From Reichenbachiella sp. 5M10 (lineage in GTDB: Bacteria > Bacteroidota > Bacteroidia > Cytophagales > Cyclobacteriaceae): a DNA stretch of 64,000 bases. The translations under genes were made by a program, and so were the position numbers. Below, piece after piece: positions 1 through 9,453 of the stretch. The notes below the pieces were generated by a model. That model saw nothing but the letters and a program-made list of their open reading frames with translations. It was not told where the DNA came from and ran no database searches. The DNA is taken from positions 4,220,501 to 4,284,500 of the forward strand of contig NZ_MDGR01000007.1 of NCBI RefSeq assembly GCF_002742335.1, given 5' to 3'. Every line of letters begins with the position of its first letter. The first letter of the stretch is position 1.

Positions 1-1
1 A

Positions 2-988
2 GTCCCTGATGCAAGGGTGGGTGTGGCTCACGGCCAAATGGACGGACCAAAATTGGAAAGGGTCATGCTCAAATTCATAGAAGGCGAATATGATGTCCTG
101 GTCTCGACCAATATCATCGAATCAGGTCTCGATATTCCCAATGCCAATACGATCATCATCAACAGTGCGCAAAATTTCGGGTTGTCAGACCTACACCAAA
201 TGAGAGGCCGAGTAGGACGCTCCAACAAAAAAGCCTTTTGTTACATGTTTACGCCCCCAACTTCCAAACTGTCGACCGACGCGCGTAAGCGCCTCAGCGC
301 TCTGGAGGAATTTTCAGACCTTGGAGATGGAATCAAAGTCGCCATGCGAGACTTGGACATTCGAGGTGCAGGCAACCTCCTCGGTGGAGAACAAAGTGGT
401 TTCATCACAGACATAGGATTCGATATGTATCACAAAATCCTCGATGAAGCAGTACAAGACCTGAAAGAGAATGAGTTCAAAGAACTTTTTGCTGATCAAG
501 AAAAAGACCTCTCCAAAACACTCATCAATGACTGTATCATAGAGACAGATTTGGAAATTTTGATCCCAGAAGATTATGTCAAGAATATCACCGAACGACT
601 CAGCCTCTATACCCAAATTGATAACATAAAAACCAATAGTGAATTAGCGATCTTCTCTCAATCAATACAAGATCGATTCGGAAAAATCCCAACATCCGTA
701 TTGGCACTATTCGAAACAGTCAAGTTGAGATGGCTCTCAATCGATCTCGGTTTCGAAAAACTGATCATCAAAAACGGGCGCATGAGGTGCTATTTTCCGC
801 CACAAGGAAACGACCGCTATTATACATCGCCTGTATTTGGCAAAGTCATGTCCTACATTCAGCAACACCCCAAGGACTACCAGATCAAAGAGATGAAAGG
901 GAAACTCATGCTCATCATCACTGGTGTAGAAGAAATCGAGGTAGCTATCCGCCAACTCGACCATATCAAAAACTCATTTATAGATTAA
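2..988 (+). CDS. mfd: Transcription-repair coupling factor Mfd, C-terminal part
   Basis: The gene runs in from the left edge; the frame is open from base 2 and about 328 residues are visible. Mfd is a DNA translocase that removes stalled RNA polymerase at lesions and recruits the UvrA repair machinery. The first residues (PDARVGVAHGQM) and the next 70 carry superfamily 2 helicase motifs V and VI, with STNIIESGLDIPNA and HQMRGRVGR as clear landmarks. The rest matches the C-terminal TRCF domain, including the RDLDIRGAGNLLGGEQSG stretch. It ends at a TAA. The gene is C-rich on its coding strand, as are the other genes left of the proposed origin. uvrA lies in the same window at 55.7 kb. Confidence 0.95.
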   Translation, partial: VPDARVGVAHGQMDGPKLERVMLKFIEGEYDVLVSTNIIESGLDIPNANTIIINSAQNFGLSDLHQMRGRVGRSNKKAFCYMFTPPTSKLSTDARKRLSALEEFSDLGDGIKVAMRDLDIRGAGNLLGGEQSGFITDIGFDMYHKILDEAVQDLKENEFKELFADQEKDLSKTLINDCIIETDLEILIPEDYVKNITERLSLYTQIDNIKTNSELAIFSQSIQDRFGKIPTSVLALFETVKLRWLSIDLGFEKLIIKNGRMRCYFPPQGNDRYYTSPVFGKVMSYIQQHPKDYQIKEMKGKLMLIITGVEEIEVAIRQLDHIKNSFID

Positions 989-1003
989 GTCAAAGACTAC
1001 TGA

Positions 1004-1894
1004 CTACTTATTGATGAGCTTGAGGTTTGCAATCCGGCTAAGATCCAGTTTGTCAAACCATGCGCCCCATGGGAAACCAATGATGATAAGCTCCATCATA
1101 AATTTTCCAAACCAAATATTCATCGTCATGAATATACCGACATGCATACCCATGACGAGTATGGCCATGAAAGGTCGCGTTTTTCTAAACCAAAGAAGAA
1201 AACCGAAAAACTCCGTCCCAATACCCACAATCAAACTCAGCATTGCTACTGGGATACTGATGAAAGCCCATTTTTGCAAAAAGTTGTACTCGTGTACACC
1301 GTACTTGGACAGGTTGTCCACACTCTTCTCTGTCATCCACATCCACAAATGACGACCATCAACCCAATTGAAGCCAGTGGCAATCAACTTAGAAAATGCT
1401 GCCGTCGTATACCCAAAACCCACAAAGAACAGCACCAAGCCCATCACAATAGGAATGCGGTTGTCAGGATCCTTGTATACCACAAAGCCTACACCAGTTG
1501 CCAATATGCTTAAGCCCACAAAGTTAGAGCTATGTGGAATCTCGCCAATCGAAAAACGGCCCGCATACAATAAGTGCAGCAACAATGCAGAGAGCAAATA
1601 CAACCAACTTGGACCGATTCTAAAAAATGCCAATACACAAGTCAACGACATGACACCTGCGACATACAGCGGCAACATATTGCCATGCATGAAAGAGATA
1701 TCAATATGCTCAGCAATACCCAATGGCAGAACCACATCCTGTATCTTGAGCGTATAGTTGGCCCAAAACCAAGCCAAATCTATCGAGGCATACACCACGA
1801 AAAGTTCAAATAATTTGAAAAACAGTTTTTGACCAGTAGTCACTGGACTACCGTCTCCAAACAAATTGGTTAAAGTGAAATTAATTGCTTTCAT
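1004..1894 (-). CDS. Polytopic membrane protein, HTTM-like
   Basis: A 296-residue protein with about seven or eight hydrophobic segments. The stretch FSKLIATGFNWVDGRHLW, followed later by an FRKTRPF loop and a GMHVGIFMTMNIWFG helix, resembles the HTTM/vitamin-K-gamma-carboxylase-like membrane family; this is recognition by eye, and carboxylase activity should not be assumed. It overlaps the end of the preceding gene on the same strand by 14 bases, so the two are probably translated together and may form one membrane complex. ATG start. Function unknown. Confidence 0.7.
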   Translation of the reverse strand: MKAINFTLTNLFGDGSPVTTGQKLFFKLFELFVVYASIDLAWFWANYTLKIQDVVLPLGIAEHIDISFMHGNMLPLYVAGVMSLTCVLAFFRIGPSWLYLLSALLLHLLYAGRFSIGEIPHSSNFVGLSILATGVGFVVYKDPDNRIPIVMGLVLFFVGFGYTTAAFSKLIATGFNWVDGRHLWMWMTEKSVDNLSKYGVHEYNFLQKWAFISIPVAMLSLIVGIGTEFFGFLLWFRKTRPFMAILVMGMHVGIFMTMNIWFGKFMMELIIIGFPWGAWFDKLDLSRIANLKLINK

Positions 1895-2378
1895 CCGAGT
1901 AATAGGCAGATTTGTCGAGAGATTGATTCAATAAAAATTTGTTTTGGTCCATCAAGATAAAGGGTAAAGCCTTGGCTTCTACACTATCGTCTCCAACCAA
2001 TCGACCAGAAACTTTGATCGCTAGAAATTTGCGGTCACCAAGCACATCCTCTCCGATCATATAGCGAAGCGCTTCGAGGCGTTTTTCGTCCCAATTTTTG
2101 GTCTTGCAGACGAAATTGGAATAATCGATCTGATCCACCCCTATCTCTATCGTAGAGATGGGTAGGCCTGGCAAATCCGGGTAGTCATGTGTCTGCCATA
2201 TCAACGAGTCCGGTACTTCCGTCACATCGCGAAGAATCGCTCGAGTCCATGGCTTTCCTGCCATAGAAAACATAGGATATATACTGAAGGGCCAAAACTC
2301 CCCTTTGTGAGTAGATACCAACACTGCGTTGATCAAAAACAAAATCAACAAGATCCTACCTGCCTTTTTTATATACAT
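1881..2378 (-). CDS. Membrane-anchored protein paired with the HTTM-like protein
   Basis: A 165-residue protein with one N-terminal hydrophobic segment (about residues 7-23) followed by a soluble, probably periplasmic part with a WPFSIYPMFS motif. This motif occurs in small partner proteins of HTTM-like membrane proteins, as far as I recall. I chose the ATG at 2378; an in-frame GTG at 2435 would add 19 residues with a second hydrophobic stretch. The 3' end overlaps the HTTM-like gene by 14 bases, which argues for coupled translation. Function unknown. Confidence 0.65.
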   Translation of the reverse strand: MYIKKAGRILLILFLINAVLVSTHKGEFWPFSIYPMFSMAGKPWTRAILRDVTEVPDSLIWQTHDYPDLPGLPISTIEIGVDQIDYSNFVCKTKNWDEKRLEALRYMIGEDVLGDRKFLAIKVSGRLVGDDSVEAKALPFILMDQNKFLLNQSLDKSAYYSDESN

Positions 2379-2474
2379 GTTCGTATAGTTTGTAAAACGG
2401 TCAAAGATAAAAAAGATAATGCTAGCGAGGGACACTTCCCTCTGCTTCTAAAACATGATTTTGGTCATCCCCCT

Positions 2475-3080
2475 TCATTGAGAGAGTTTATGGATTGCCT
2501 CTACTTCTCGAATCAGGGAGTCGTACCTCTCTTGAATGGCTTTGAGCGTCGCTAAATCTGGCAATTCATTCTGCTGATAACGCTGCATCATGGACTGTGT
2601 TACCCAGACTTTGAGTAGTACGACCTGGTCAGCAAGTCTCTTTTGGTTTTCTTGGATATGCTCCTCAGCGCTCGTATGCTGAGCCATTCGTTGGCGCTGA
2701 ATTTCTTGGAGCGAATCAAGGAGCAAGTGCATGGGTCTCTCCCAAGTACTATCGTTGAACTGAGACACATACTCCTTGAAGCTGCTCCAGTATTGCTCAT
2801 TAGTCTGCGTATAAGACCGGTAAGCGTCCAAACTATCCCACGAAACTTTATCCATAGATCCCAAAGCACCCACCAAGCTTTCCAACTTAGGGTCCTCGTT
2901 CACCGCTTCGTCAAACAGACGATCGATGATATCCTCTCGGTACGTATAACTTAGATCTGTGAGGCTTCGTTTTGTACTTGACTCTTGAAGCACTGCCGGT
3001 GTATCCTCTGGATCGGTGGGGCGAGGAGTACATGCGTACATTCCAGTTGCTACAAGTACTAAATATATCGACTTATTCAT
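2475..3080 (-). CDS. Hypothetical lipoprotein, helical
   Basis: A 201-residue protein with a short hydrophobic N-terminus ending in a lipobox-like GMYAC, so it is probably lipidated at Cys16 and envelope-anchored. The mature part is highly polar and predicted helical, with long Glu/Gln/Arg-rich stretches in the second half (about residues 100-200) that could form coiled coils. I recognise no family. It is on the same strand as the MaoC gene (30 bases upstream), but nothing links the two functionally. Confidence 0.7.
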   Translation of the reverse strand: MNKSIYLVLVATGMYACTPRPTDPEDTPAVLQESSTKRSLTDLSYTYREDIIDRLFDEAVNEDPKLESLVGALGSMDKVSWDSLDAYRSYTQTNEQYWSSFKEYVSQFNDSTWERPMHLLLDSLQEIQRQRMAQHTSAEEHIQENQKRLADQVVLLKVWVTQSMMQRYQQNELPDLATLKAIQERYDSLIREVEAIHKLSQ

Positions 3081-3110
3081 CCTGTTGGTTTATTCGTTGG
3101 AGAACAGAGC

Positions 3111-3518
3111 CTAGGGCAATTGATCCAGATGACGGACCTGTGCCTCACCATCCACGACGAGTTTGTTTTTCTCTTTGTCAAAAACTTGGGTTTTGATCGT
3201 ACCTGTGTGTTTACCTTCTACAGTCTCTATTATTTCCATTCGAACCTCATAGGCTTGGTCTGGATATACCGGGCGCTTGAACGACAAATTTTGTGACAGA
3301 TACAATGTCCCCTCACCGGGAAAATCCATACCCAGTACTTTAGAAATAAATGAGGCCGAGAATATCCCGTGTGCGATGGGCTTTTTGAAAGGCGTCTCTG
3401 CAGCATATGCCGCATCAAGATGAAGGGGGTTTTTGTCACCAGACAATTCCGCAAATGCCTCAATCTGCTTTTGGGTAATGATAAATTCGGTGGTGTATTG
3501 GTCTCCTACTTTCAACAT
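3111..3518 (-). CDS. MaoC-like (R)-specific enoyl-CoA hydratase
   Basis: A 135-residue single hot-dog-fold protein. The hydratase-2 motif is complete: SGDKNPLHLD (residues about 27-36) supplies the catalytic Asp and His, and PIAHGIFSASF follows. Enzymes of this size hydrate trans-2-enoyl-CoA to (R)-3-hydroxyacyl-CoA, or act as dehydratases in fatty acid metabolism. There are no polyhydroxyalkanoate genes nearby; a beta-oxidation operon lies 5 kb away on the same strand. ATG start at 3518. Substrate is inference. Confidence 0.85.
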   Translation of the reverse strand: MLKVGDQYTTEFIITQKQIEAFAELSGDKNPLHLDAAYAAETPFKKPIAHGIFSASFISKVLGMDFPGEGTLYLSQNLSFKRPVYPDQAYEVRMEIIETVEGKHTGTIKTQVFDKEKNKLVVDGEAQVRHLDQLP

Positions 3519-3542
3519 AGTTTAAGAAATTTTGGGGCAATA

Positions 3543-4016
3543 TTAATCCATTCTCACCTGAACACCATCATAGTAATCATCCGCTAGACCATCACCATCC
3601 CAATCCAGTGTGGCACGAAACCGAACACGGTTTCCCGTCAGCTCGAAATCATAGCGAGTTTCTCCCGACTCAGTGAGCATGACCAGAGAGTCCTTCTCCA
3701 CCCACCACTTGCCATATGTCGTGTTCATTTTCTGACCTTCGAGAGTATAATACTCAGAAGCAAACGTACTATCCTTCAAAAATGTCGTCTCTATTGGTTT
3801 TATTTTGAGCACTCGCTCCCACTCTCCTTCCTTGGCCTGCAGTACCGAATCGCTCTCTTCCAACCGCTTCATCGTCACCAATAGCGACAGGTTCGTCCAT
3901 TTTCCTACAAGATCTTGTTCGGCTTTTCGATCTGTGGCTTGCGTCTTCTCTTTTTGATCTGTCGTACAGGCCGTTAGGGCCATCAGTACGAAGAGGATTG
4001 GGGATAGATTTTTCAT
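3543..4016 (-). CDS. Hypothetical lipoprotein
   Basis: A 157-residue protein starting MKNLSPILFVLMALTACTTD, a signal peptide with lipobox LTAC, so lipidation is expected at Cys17. I use the ATG at 4016, which fits the signal peptide; another ATG lies two codons upstream. The C-terminal half has the look of a small lipocalin-like beta domain (the pattern YYTLEGQKMNTTYGKWWVEKDSLVM with alternating strands), and ends with a DWDGDGLADDYYDG segment that resembles a calcium-binding Asp loop. No function assigned. Confidence 0.7.
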   Translation of the reverse strand: MKNLSPILFVLMALTACTTDQKEKTQATDRKAEQDLVGKWTNLSLLVTMKRLEESDSVLQAKEGEWERVLKIKPIETTFLKDSTFASEYYTLEGQKMNTTYGKWWVEKDSLVMLTESGETRYDFELTGNRVRFRATLDWDGDGLADDYYDGVQVRMD

Positions 4017-4213
4017 ATGCATAAAGGTATCACCCCTCTATTCGGTATCAAAATTTGAGGATGTTCTAGCACAACAAATTGGATAGCGAGAGGCAAATAC
4101 CACCTCTCAAACACCTACGACTGTATTTTATTTTTTGATTAGCTCTTGTATTGACATTTGTATATCCTTCGTAGAATTACTTTATTGCGGATTACATATA
4201 ACGCTACTTTACT

Positions 4214-6235
4214 ATGACCAACTTCAAACCTACCCTACTACTGGTTTCGATTTTATTTTTATTTTCGACCGCTTTCGCTCAAAAAACACCCGTCAAATTC
4301 GGAAAAATATCGGAGGAAGAACTCAGCATGACCCACTACGCCTTGGATTCATCGGCCAGTGCAGTGGTGCTCTGCGACTATGGCGAGTCTTTCATGGACT
4401 ATGGTACGGACCAGTTTCAAGTGATCCACGAGCGAACTACCCGCATCAAGATTTTGACCAAGGACGGGTATGATTATGCCAACCACTCGTTTCAGTTGTA
4501 CAAGCAATCCAGTGCAAAAGAAACGTACAGCCAGCTCAAAGGCTATACCTACAACCTAGAAGATGGCAGCATCGTCAAAACCAAACTGGAGAAGGAGTCT
4601 ATTTTCGAAGAAGAAATCGACGAAAACCATGACAAAATCAAGATAACCATGCCTGCCGTCAAGGTCGGTTCGGTCATTGAATTTACCTACCGCATCACTT
4701 CCGACTTCCTGTTCAACTTCCAAGGGTGGCAATTCCAATACTACATCCCTGTAGTATGGAGTGAGTACAAAGCCAAATTCATCGACTATTACAAATACCA
4801 AAAGGATTTTCAAGGTTATCTGGCCCCCACTATCAGTGAGCACGAAATGGGCAATCAATCCTTTCAGGTGCGAATCGCAGCGAGCTCCGACTTTAATAGC
4901 CGAACCCCCGCTTCTCTACAAACCTACAATGTGCGCTTCGACGAAGAGCGCATCGTAATGCAAGATGTTCCAGCATTTGTCAAAGAACCAAACCTTACGA
5001 CCCCCAGTGATTTCATTTCGATGATCAACTATGAGTTGGAGCTTATTGATTTCCCTGGATCAATACCCAAAAGATATCGTGGGACTTGGGAATCCGTCAA
5101 CTCCGAAATGTTAGAACACGATTATTTCGGAGATAGAACCCGAGGTGCCGGATCGCTGAGCAAATCCATCCTAGATGCACACCTTGAGGAGTCAGACACC
5201 GAGCAACAAAAAATTGAAAAGATATTTGCAGTCGTATCCAAACATATGACCTGGGATGGAGTATCCTCGAAGTATGCCCGCGAGAATGAGCAGAAACTCT
5301 ACGAAGCAGGAAAAGGCTCATCAGCCGACATCAATTTCCTATTGATAAACTTCCTCAACAAAGCAGACATTAAAGCAGAACCTGTACTAGTAAGTACGAG
5401 ATCACATGGCATGGTCAAGGAGTTCAACGCAAGCACAAGCCAATTCAACTATGTGATCTGCAAAGCCTGGGTCGGCGAGGAATACATGCTGCTCGATGCT
5501 ACCGAAAAATATCTACCAATAGGCGTACTACCCACTCGCTGTCTCAACGGACGCGGGTACACCATATCCAAAGATAAGCCGGGATGGGTGGAACTCAACA
5601 GCAAGGAAAGCGACGAATCGAAAATAACTGGTAACATCACCCTCCGTGAGGACGGTTCGATCGAAGGCCTACTCAACAAGTCCTATGGTGGATACAACGC
5701 ACTAACTAAACGCAAAGCATACTTCTATGATGGAGAAGAAAAATTCAAAAACGACCTCATTGAAAAATCACCTTGGGAAATAGACAGTCTAAGCCTCTCC
5801 AATCCAAAAGACATCGGCAAGCATTTCGTCGAATCGATACAGTTCAAAAATAGCAATGGGGCAGAAGCAATGGGCAACTTCATTTATTTCAACCCTATCA
5901 TCACCGAGCACTTAGAAAAAAACATCTACCATGTGCAAGAGCGCACCTATCCTGTCAGCTATCCAAGCCCAATCAAGGAAGACTACTACGTGTCCTTCGA
6001 AATACCTGAGGGCTATGTACTCGATGAAATTCCTCAGGCCTTTTCCCTCGCCATGCCCAACCGTACTGCATCCTTCACATATAAAATCATACCGCAAGGA
6101 AACAAATTCACGGTTTTCACTCGGTTCAAAATACACAAAACACTCTATCTACAAGATGAATACCCTTATCTCAAAGAGTTTTACGCACAAATGATTGCCA
6201 AACTCAACGAACAAATCGTATTGAAAAAAGCCTAA
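4214..6235 (+). CDS. DUF3857 protein with inactive transglutaminase-like domain
   Basis: A 673-residue exported protein with a signal peptide ending ..STAFAQ. Residues about 55-220 match DUF3857 and residues about 310-430 match a transglutaminase-like core. Where active members have a Gly-x-Cys motif this protein has GSSADIN (about residue 367), and where the catalytic His is expected it has FNYVI (about residue 410); only the last acidic position (LLDAT) remains. It is therefore probably not a transglutaminase or protease but a structural or binding version. It is followed after three bases by a paralogue that keeps Cys and His. Location is periplasm or outer membrane. Confidence 0.85.
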   Translation: MTNFKPTLLLVSILFLFSTAFAQKTPVKFGKISEEELSMTHYALDSSASAVVLCDYGESFMDYGTDQFQVIHERTTRIKILTKDGYDYANHSFQLYKQSSAKETYSQLKGYTYNLEDGSIVKTKLEKESIFEEEIDENHDKIKITMPAVKVGSVIEFTYRITSDFLFNFQGWQFQYYIPVVWSEYKAKFIDYYKYQKDFQGYLAPTISEHEMGNQSFQVRIAASSDFNSRTPASLQTYNVRFDEERIVMQDVPAFVKEPNLTTPSDFISMINYELELIDFPGSIPKRYRGTWESVNSEMLEHDYFGDRTRGAGSLSKSILDAHLEESDTEQQKIEKIFAVVSKHMTWDGVSSKYARENEQKLYEAGKGSSADINFLLINFLNKADIKAEPVLVSTRSHGMVKEFNASTSQFNYVICKAWVGEEYMLLDATEKYLPIGVLPTRCLNGRGYTISKDKPGWVELNSKESDESKITGNITLREDGSIEGLLNKSYGGYNALTKRKAYFYDGEEKFKNDLIEKSPWEIDSLSLSNPKDIGKHFVESIQFKNSNGAEAMGNFIYFNPIITEHLEKNIYHVQERTYPVSYPSPIKEDYYVSFEIPEGYVLDEIPQAFSLAMPNRTASFTYKIIPQGNKFTVFTRFKIHKTLYLQDEYPYLKEFYAQMIAKLNEQIVLKKA

Positions 6236-6238
6236 ACG

Positions 6239-8164
6239 ATGAATTGGAAATATAAAAAATGGATGAGCTGGTGCTGTGTAGCACTCAGCTCATTTTCTTT
6301 GGCACAGGCCCAAACCTATCGAATCGATCAAATCCCAGATAGCCTCAAAGAAAATGCAAATGCGGTATATCTCATTGACGAAGTAACCTTCGAAATCATC
6401 GACGAGAAGAAAGCTATCTACCACAGCCATCAGGTGATAGCAATCCTAAATGCCAAAGCCAAAAGACTGGCGTCTGAAACCATAGGCTATGACAAACTCA
6501 CCAAAATCAACTCGTTTACAGGCAAGCGCTACGACCAATTTGGCAAATTGGTCGCCAAATCCAAAAAATCCGATATCTACGACAGAAGTGCTACATCGGG
6601 GGGCACGATCTTCGACGACAGCCGCTATCAACATTTGGATCTGACTCAAAATCAATACCCATACATTGTAGAGTTCGAATATGAAGAAGAACGTGCATAC
6701 ACCTATTCGATACCGGATTGGTACATTAGCCCCACTTCAAATCTAGCAGTTGTAGAGTCAAACTATACAGTCATCGCACCAGATGAACTACAACCAAATT
6801 TCAAACTCGTGAATACAAACAAAACACTCAACATAGTCAGTCAGGACGGAATCACCACGTCGAGCATTTCTTTTGCTCATGTCAAAGCTGTGGAACACGA
6901 ACCCTATGGGCCACCTGTCTCGGATTTTACCCCCGTGATTTACGCTTCTCCTTCGGCGTTCCACTATGATGGATACAGCGGCGATTTCAATTCGTGGCAC
7001 AACATGGGACTGTGGCAACTTAGCCTCAATCAAGGAAGAGGAGACCTAAGCCAAGCGACGGTTCAAGAGGTCAAAGCACTCACCACCAATCTCAGTACTG
7101 ACGAAGAAAAAATCAAAGCAGTCTACCAATACGTCCAAAACAAAACACGCTACGTCAGCATCCAACTCGGTATAGGTGGTATGCAGCCCTTCCCTGCCAG
7201 CACGGTAGATGAATTGGGCTATGGTGATTGCAAAGCACTTTCCAATTATACGCACGCACTATTGCAAAGCATCGGGATAGAATCCTACTATACGCTGGTC
7301 TATGGTGGGGATCGTCCTCCTGTTAGACAATTAGATTTTGATTTCCCCGTAGATGTTTTCAACCACATCATTCTATGTGTCCCCAATCAACAAGACACGA
7401 TCTGGCTCGAATGCACGAGTCAAACCAACCCCTTTGGCTACCAAGGCGAATTCACCGGAGACCGTGATGTACTACTGATCACGCCCGAAGGGGGAAAAAT
7501 TGCACATACCACCATCTATGACAAAACTGTCAATCGCCAAGAGAGCTATGCCACAGTCCAGATACTAGAAGACGGAAATGCAACGGCAAAACTTCAAATC
7601 AAATATTCGGGTTTGCAATACGAAAACGGCAACCTAAACTGGATCATCAACGATGGTGATGAAAAACTTGAAAAGTGGATATATAAAAACACGGACATTT
7701 CTGAATTTCAAATCGTTGATTTTGATTTTGTCGAAACCAAAGACAAAATCCCTACGATCACAGAGACTGCACAACTCAACATTCGTGCTCTTGCGGCGGA
7801 CCAAGGCAAACGCCTCTTCATCACACCCAACCTCATGAATCAATGGAAGACCAAACCCAAGCGTGTCAAAGACAGAAAAACAGACATGGTTTTGACATTC
7901 GAATATACAGACATGGACAGCATCGTCTATCAGCTACCCGAAAAATACCACATCGAGTATCTACCCGAAAGCACGAGCATAGAAACACAGTTTGGCACCT
8001 ATCAGAATAGCTATCAGTTCGAAAACCACCAACTGATCTACACACGGAGACTTGAGAAGAACAAAGGTCGATTCTCCAAAGAAGCATACGAGGAGTACCG
8101 CCAATTCTGCGAAGACATCATCCAAGCCGACAAAGGCAAGGTGGTATTTGTGGATAAGACCTGA
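6239..8164 (+). CDS. DUF3857 and transglutaminase-like domain protein
   Basis: A 641-residue paralogue of the preceding gene, starting three bases after its stop, so the two form an operon. A signal peptide ends near ..FSLAQAQ. DUF3857 spans roughly residues 55-230, then a transglutaminase core with the nucleophile motif YGDCKALS (Cys about residue 329) and FNHIIL (His about residue 375). The third catalytic position, usually Asp, looks like Glu (IWLECTSQ). Unlike its neighbour it may be catalytically active, as peptidase or transamidase. The substrate is unknown. A symmetrical hairpin follows the stop. Confidence 0.87.
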   Translation: MNWKYKKWMSWCCVALSSFSLAQAQTYRIDQIPDSLKENANAVYLIDEVTFEIIDEKKAIYHSHQVIAILNAKAKRLASETIGYDKLTKINSFTGKRYDQFGKLVAKSKKSDIYDRSATSGGTIFDDSRYQHLDLTQNQYPYIVEFEYEEERAYTYSIPDWYISPTSNLAVVESNYTVIAPDELQPNFKLVNTNKTLNIVSQDGITTSSISFAHVKAVEHEPYGPPVSDFTPVIYASPSAFHYDGYSGDFNSWHNMGLWQLSLNQGRGDLSQATVQEVKALTTNLSTDEEKIKAVYQYVQNKTRYVSIQLGIGGMQPFPASTVDELGYGDCKALSNYTHALLQSIGIESYYTLVYGGDRPPVRQLDFDFPVDVFNHIILCVPNQQDTIWLECTSQTNPFGYQGEFTGDRDVLLITPEGGKIAHTTIYDKTVNRQESYATVQILEDGNATAKLQIKYSGLQYENGNLNWIINDGDEKLEKWIYKNTDISEFQIVDFDFVETKDKIPTITETAQLNIRALAADQGKRLFITPNLMNQWKTKPKRVKDRKTDMVLTFEYTDMDSIVYQLPEKYHIEYLPESTSIETQFGTYQNSYQFENHQLIYTRRLEKNKGRFSKEAYEEYRQFCEDIIQADKGKVVFVDKT

Positions 8165-8192
8165 GTTTTCCACTGGAGTGATTTTGTAAAGA

Positions 8193-8222
8193 CAAAGGCT
8201 TCCCAATATTGGAAAGCCTTTG
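8193..8222. terminator. Bidirectional hairpin terminator
   Basis: The arms CAAAGGCTT (8193-8201) and AAGCCTTTG (8214-8222) pair perfectly and a T-rich run (TTGTTTTT) follows on the + strand. The loop contains the small palindrome CCAATATTGG. It lies between the convergent DUF3857 operon and the fadA gene and can serve both. Confidence 0.8.
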
Positions 8223-8245
8223 TTGTTTTTCGCTGAAATCTTCGT

Positions 8246-9421
8246 TTAGCTCAAAAACTCGTAGATGCCAGCGACACCTTGTCCACCGCCGACGCAGGCG
8301 GAGACCATTCCGTATTTTTGTTTTCTACGGCGCATTTCGTTGAGCAGTTGGATCGAGAGCTTCGCTCCTGTACACCCGAGCGGGTGACCGAGTGCCACTG
8401 CTCCTCCATTTGGATTCACGATGTCTGGGTTCAGTCCTGCCTCTTGGATCACGGCGAGTGATTGCGCAGCGAATGCTTCGTTGAGTTCGATTTGCTCAAT
8501 ATCGTTAAGTTTCAAACCTGCCTGTCTCAATGCCTTCGGAATTGCCTCGACTGGTCCGATACCCATGATGCGTGGGTTCACCCCTGCCGCGGCATAGGTC
8601 ACCAATCTCGCAACCGGCTCGAGTTTGAGTTCCTTCACCATTTTCTCAGACATCACCATGACGAAAGCTGCTCCATCAGAGGTCTGCGACGAATTACCTG
8701 CTGTGACTTGACCACCCATTTTGAAAGCAGGGCGGAGTTTGGCCAGACCGTCCATAGAAGTGCCGGCTCTTGGACCTTCATCAGTATCCACCACATATTC
8801 ACGTTCGGCTTTTTTGCCCTCATCATTGATGTAGGTTTCTTTGACGGTGATCGGTACGATCTCGTCTTTGAATTTTCCGTCCTTGATCGCAGCAAGAGCT
8901 TTGTCGTGCGAATTGACTGCAAACTGATCAGCTGCTTCACGTGTGATCCCGAAATCCTTGGCAATTTCTTCGGCTGTCATACCCATGGACAAATAGTACT
9001 CCGGGTTATTCTTGGCAATTTCCCAATTGAGGGCAGTTTTGTATCCCATCATCGGGACGAGTGACATGGACTCGGTACCACCCGCGATGATACACTCGGC
9101 CATTCCCGCTTTGATTTTGGCGGTAGCCATCGCGATAGTTTCCAATCCCGAACCACAGTATCTGTTGACAATCAGGCCAGGCACTTCGACTGGCAGAGCC
9201 AGCAGCGAAATCATCCTACCCATTTGCATGCCTTGCTCCGCTTCGGGAATGGCATTGCCGACGATGAGATCGTCGATTCTTTTCGGATCGAGCTCGGGCA
9301 CTTGTGCCGTGAGGTGCTTGATCACATCTGCAGCGAGATCATCAGGTCTGGTGAATCTGAATCCACCTTTTTTTGATTTCCCAACTGCTGTTCTATATCC
9401 TTTGACTATGTATGCTTCCAT
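8246..9421 (-). CDS. fadA: Acetyl-CoA acyltransferase (3-ketoacyl-CoA thiolase)
   Basis: A 391-residue thiolase that cleaves 3-ketoacyl-CoA to acetyl-CoA and a shortened acyl-CoA in beta-oxidation. The active-site Cys is in NRYCGSGLE (about residue 88), the His in GGAVALGHPLGCTG, and the second Cys in SACVGGGQG near the C-terminus. I place the start at the ATG at 9421 (MEAYIVKGYRTAVGK), the normal thiolase start; an in-frame upstream ATG would add ten residues that overlap the four-helix-bundle gene. It is the last gene of the marR-fadN-fadA set, separated from fadN by the inserted four-helix-bundle gene. Confidence 0.95.
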   Translation of the reverse strand: MEAYIVKGYRTAVGKSKKGGFRFTRPDDLAADVIKHLTAQVPELDPKRIDDLIVGNAIPEAEQGMQMGRMISLLALPVEVPGLIVNRYCGSGLETIAMATAKIKAGMAECIIAGGTESMSLVPMMGYKTALNWEIAKNNPEYYLSMGMTAEEIAKDFGITREAADQFAVNSHDKALAAIKDGKFKDEIVPITVKETYINDEGKKAEREYVVDTDEGPRAGTSMDGLAKLRPAFKMGGQVTAGNSSQTSDGAAFVMVMSEKMVKELKLEPVARLVTYAAAGVNPRIMGIGPVEAIPKALRQAGLKLNDIEQIELNEAFAAQSLAVIQEAGLNPDIVNPNGGAVALGHPLGCTGAKLSIQLLNEMRRRKQKYGMVSACVGGGQGVAGIYEFLS

Positions 9422-9435
9422 TTGTTTAGATTTTG

Positions 9436-9453
9436 AGATCTCAAGAATCAAGA
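9436..9453 (+). repeat. Inverted repeat half flanking the four-helix-bundle gene
   Basis: AGATCTCAAGAATCAAGA here matches the reverse complement of 9820-9836 (AGATCCAAGAGCCAAGA) at 15 of 17 positions with one gap. Next to it CAAGA-type units continue (AGTCAAGA), so on the - strand it reads as serial CTTGA-type units. It overlaps the last codons of the four-helix-bundle gene. Confidence 0.55.

Noticed and set aside
8462-9064. 200-residue open frame on the + strand opposite the thiolase
   Set aside because: Antisense shadow of fadA with no recognisable domain and no promoter.
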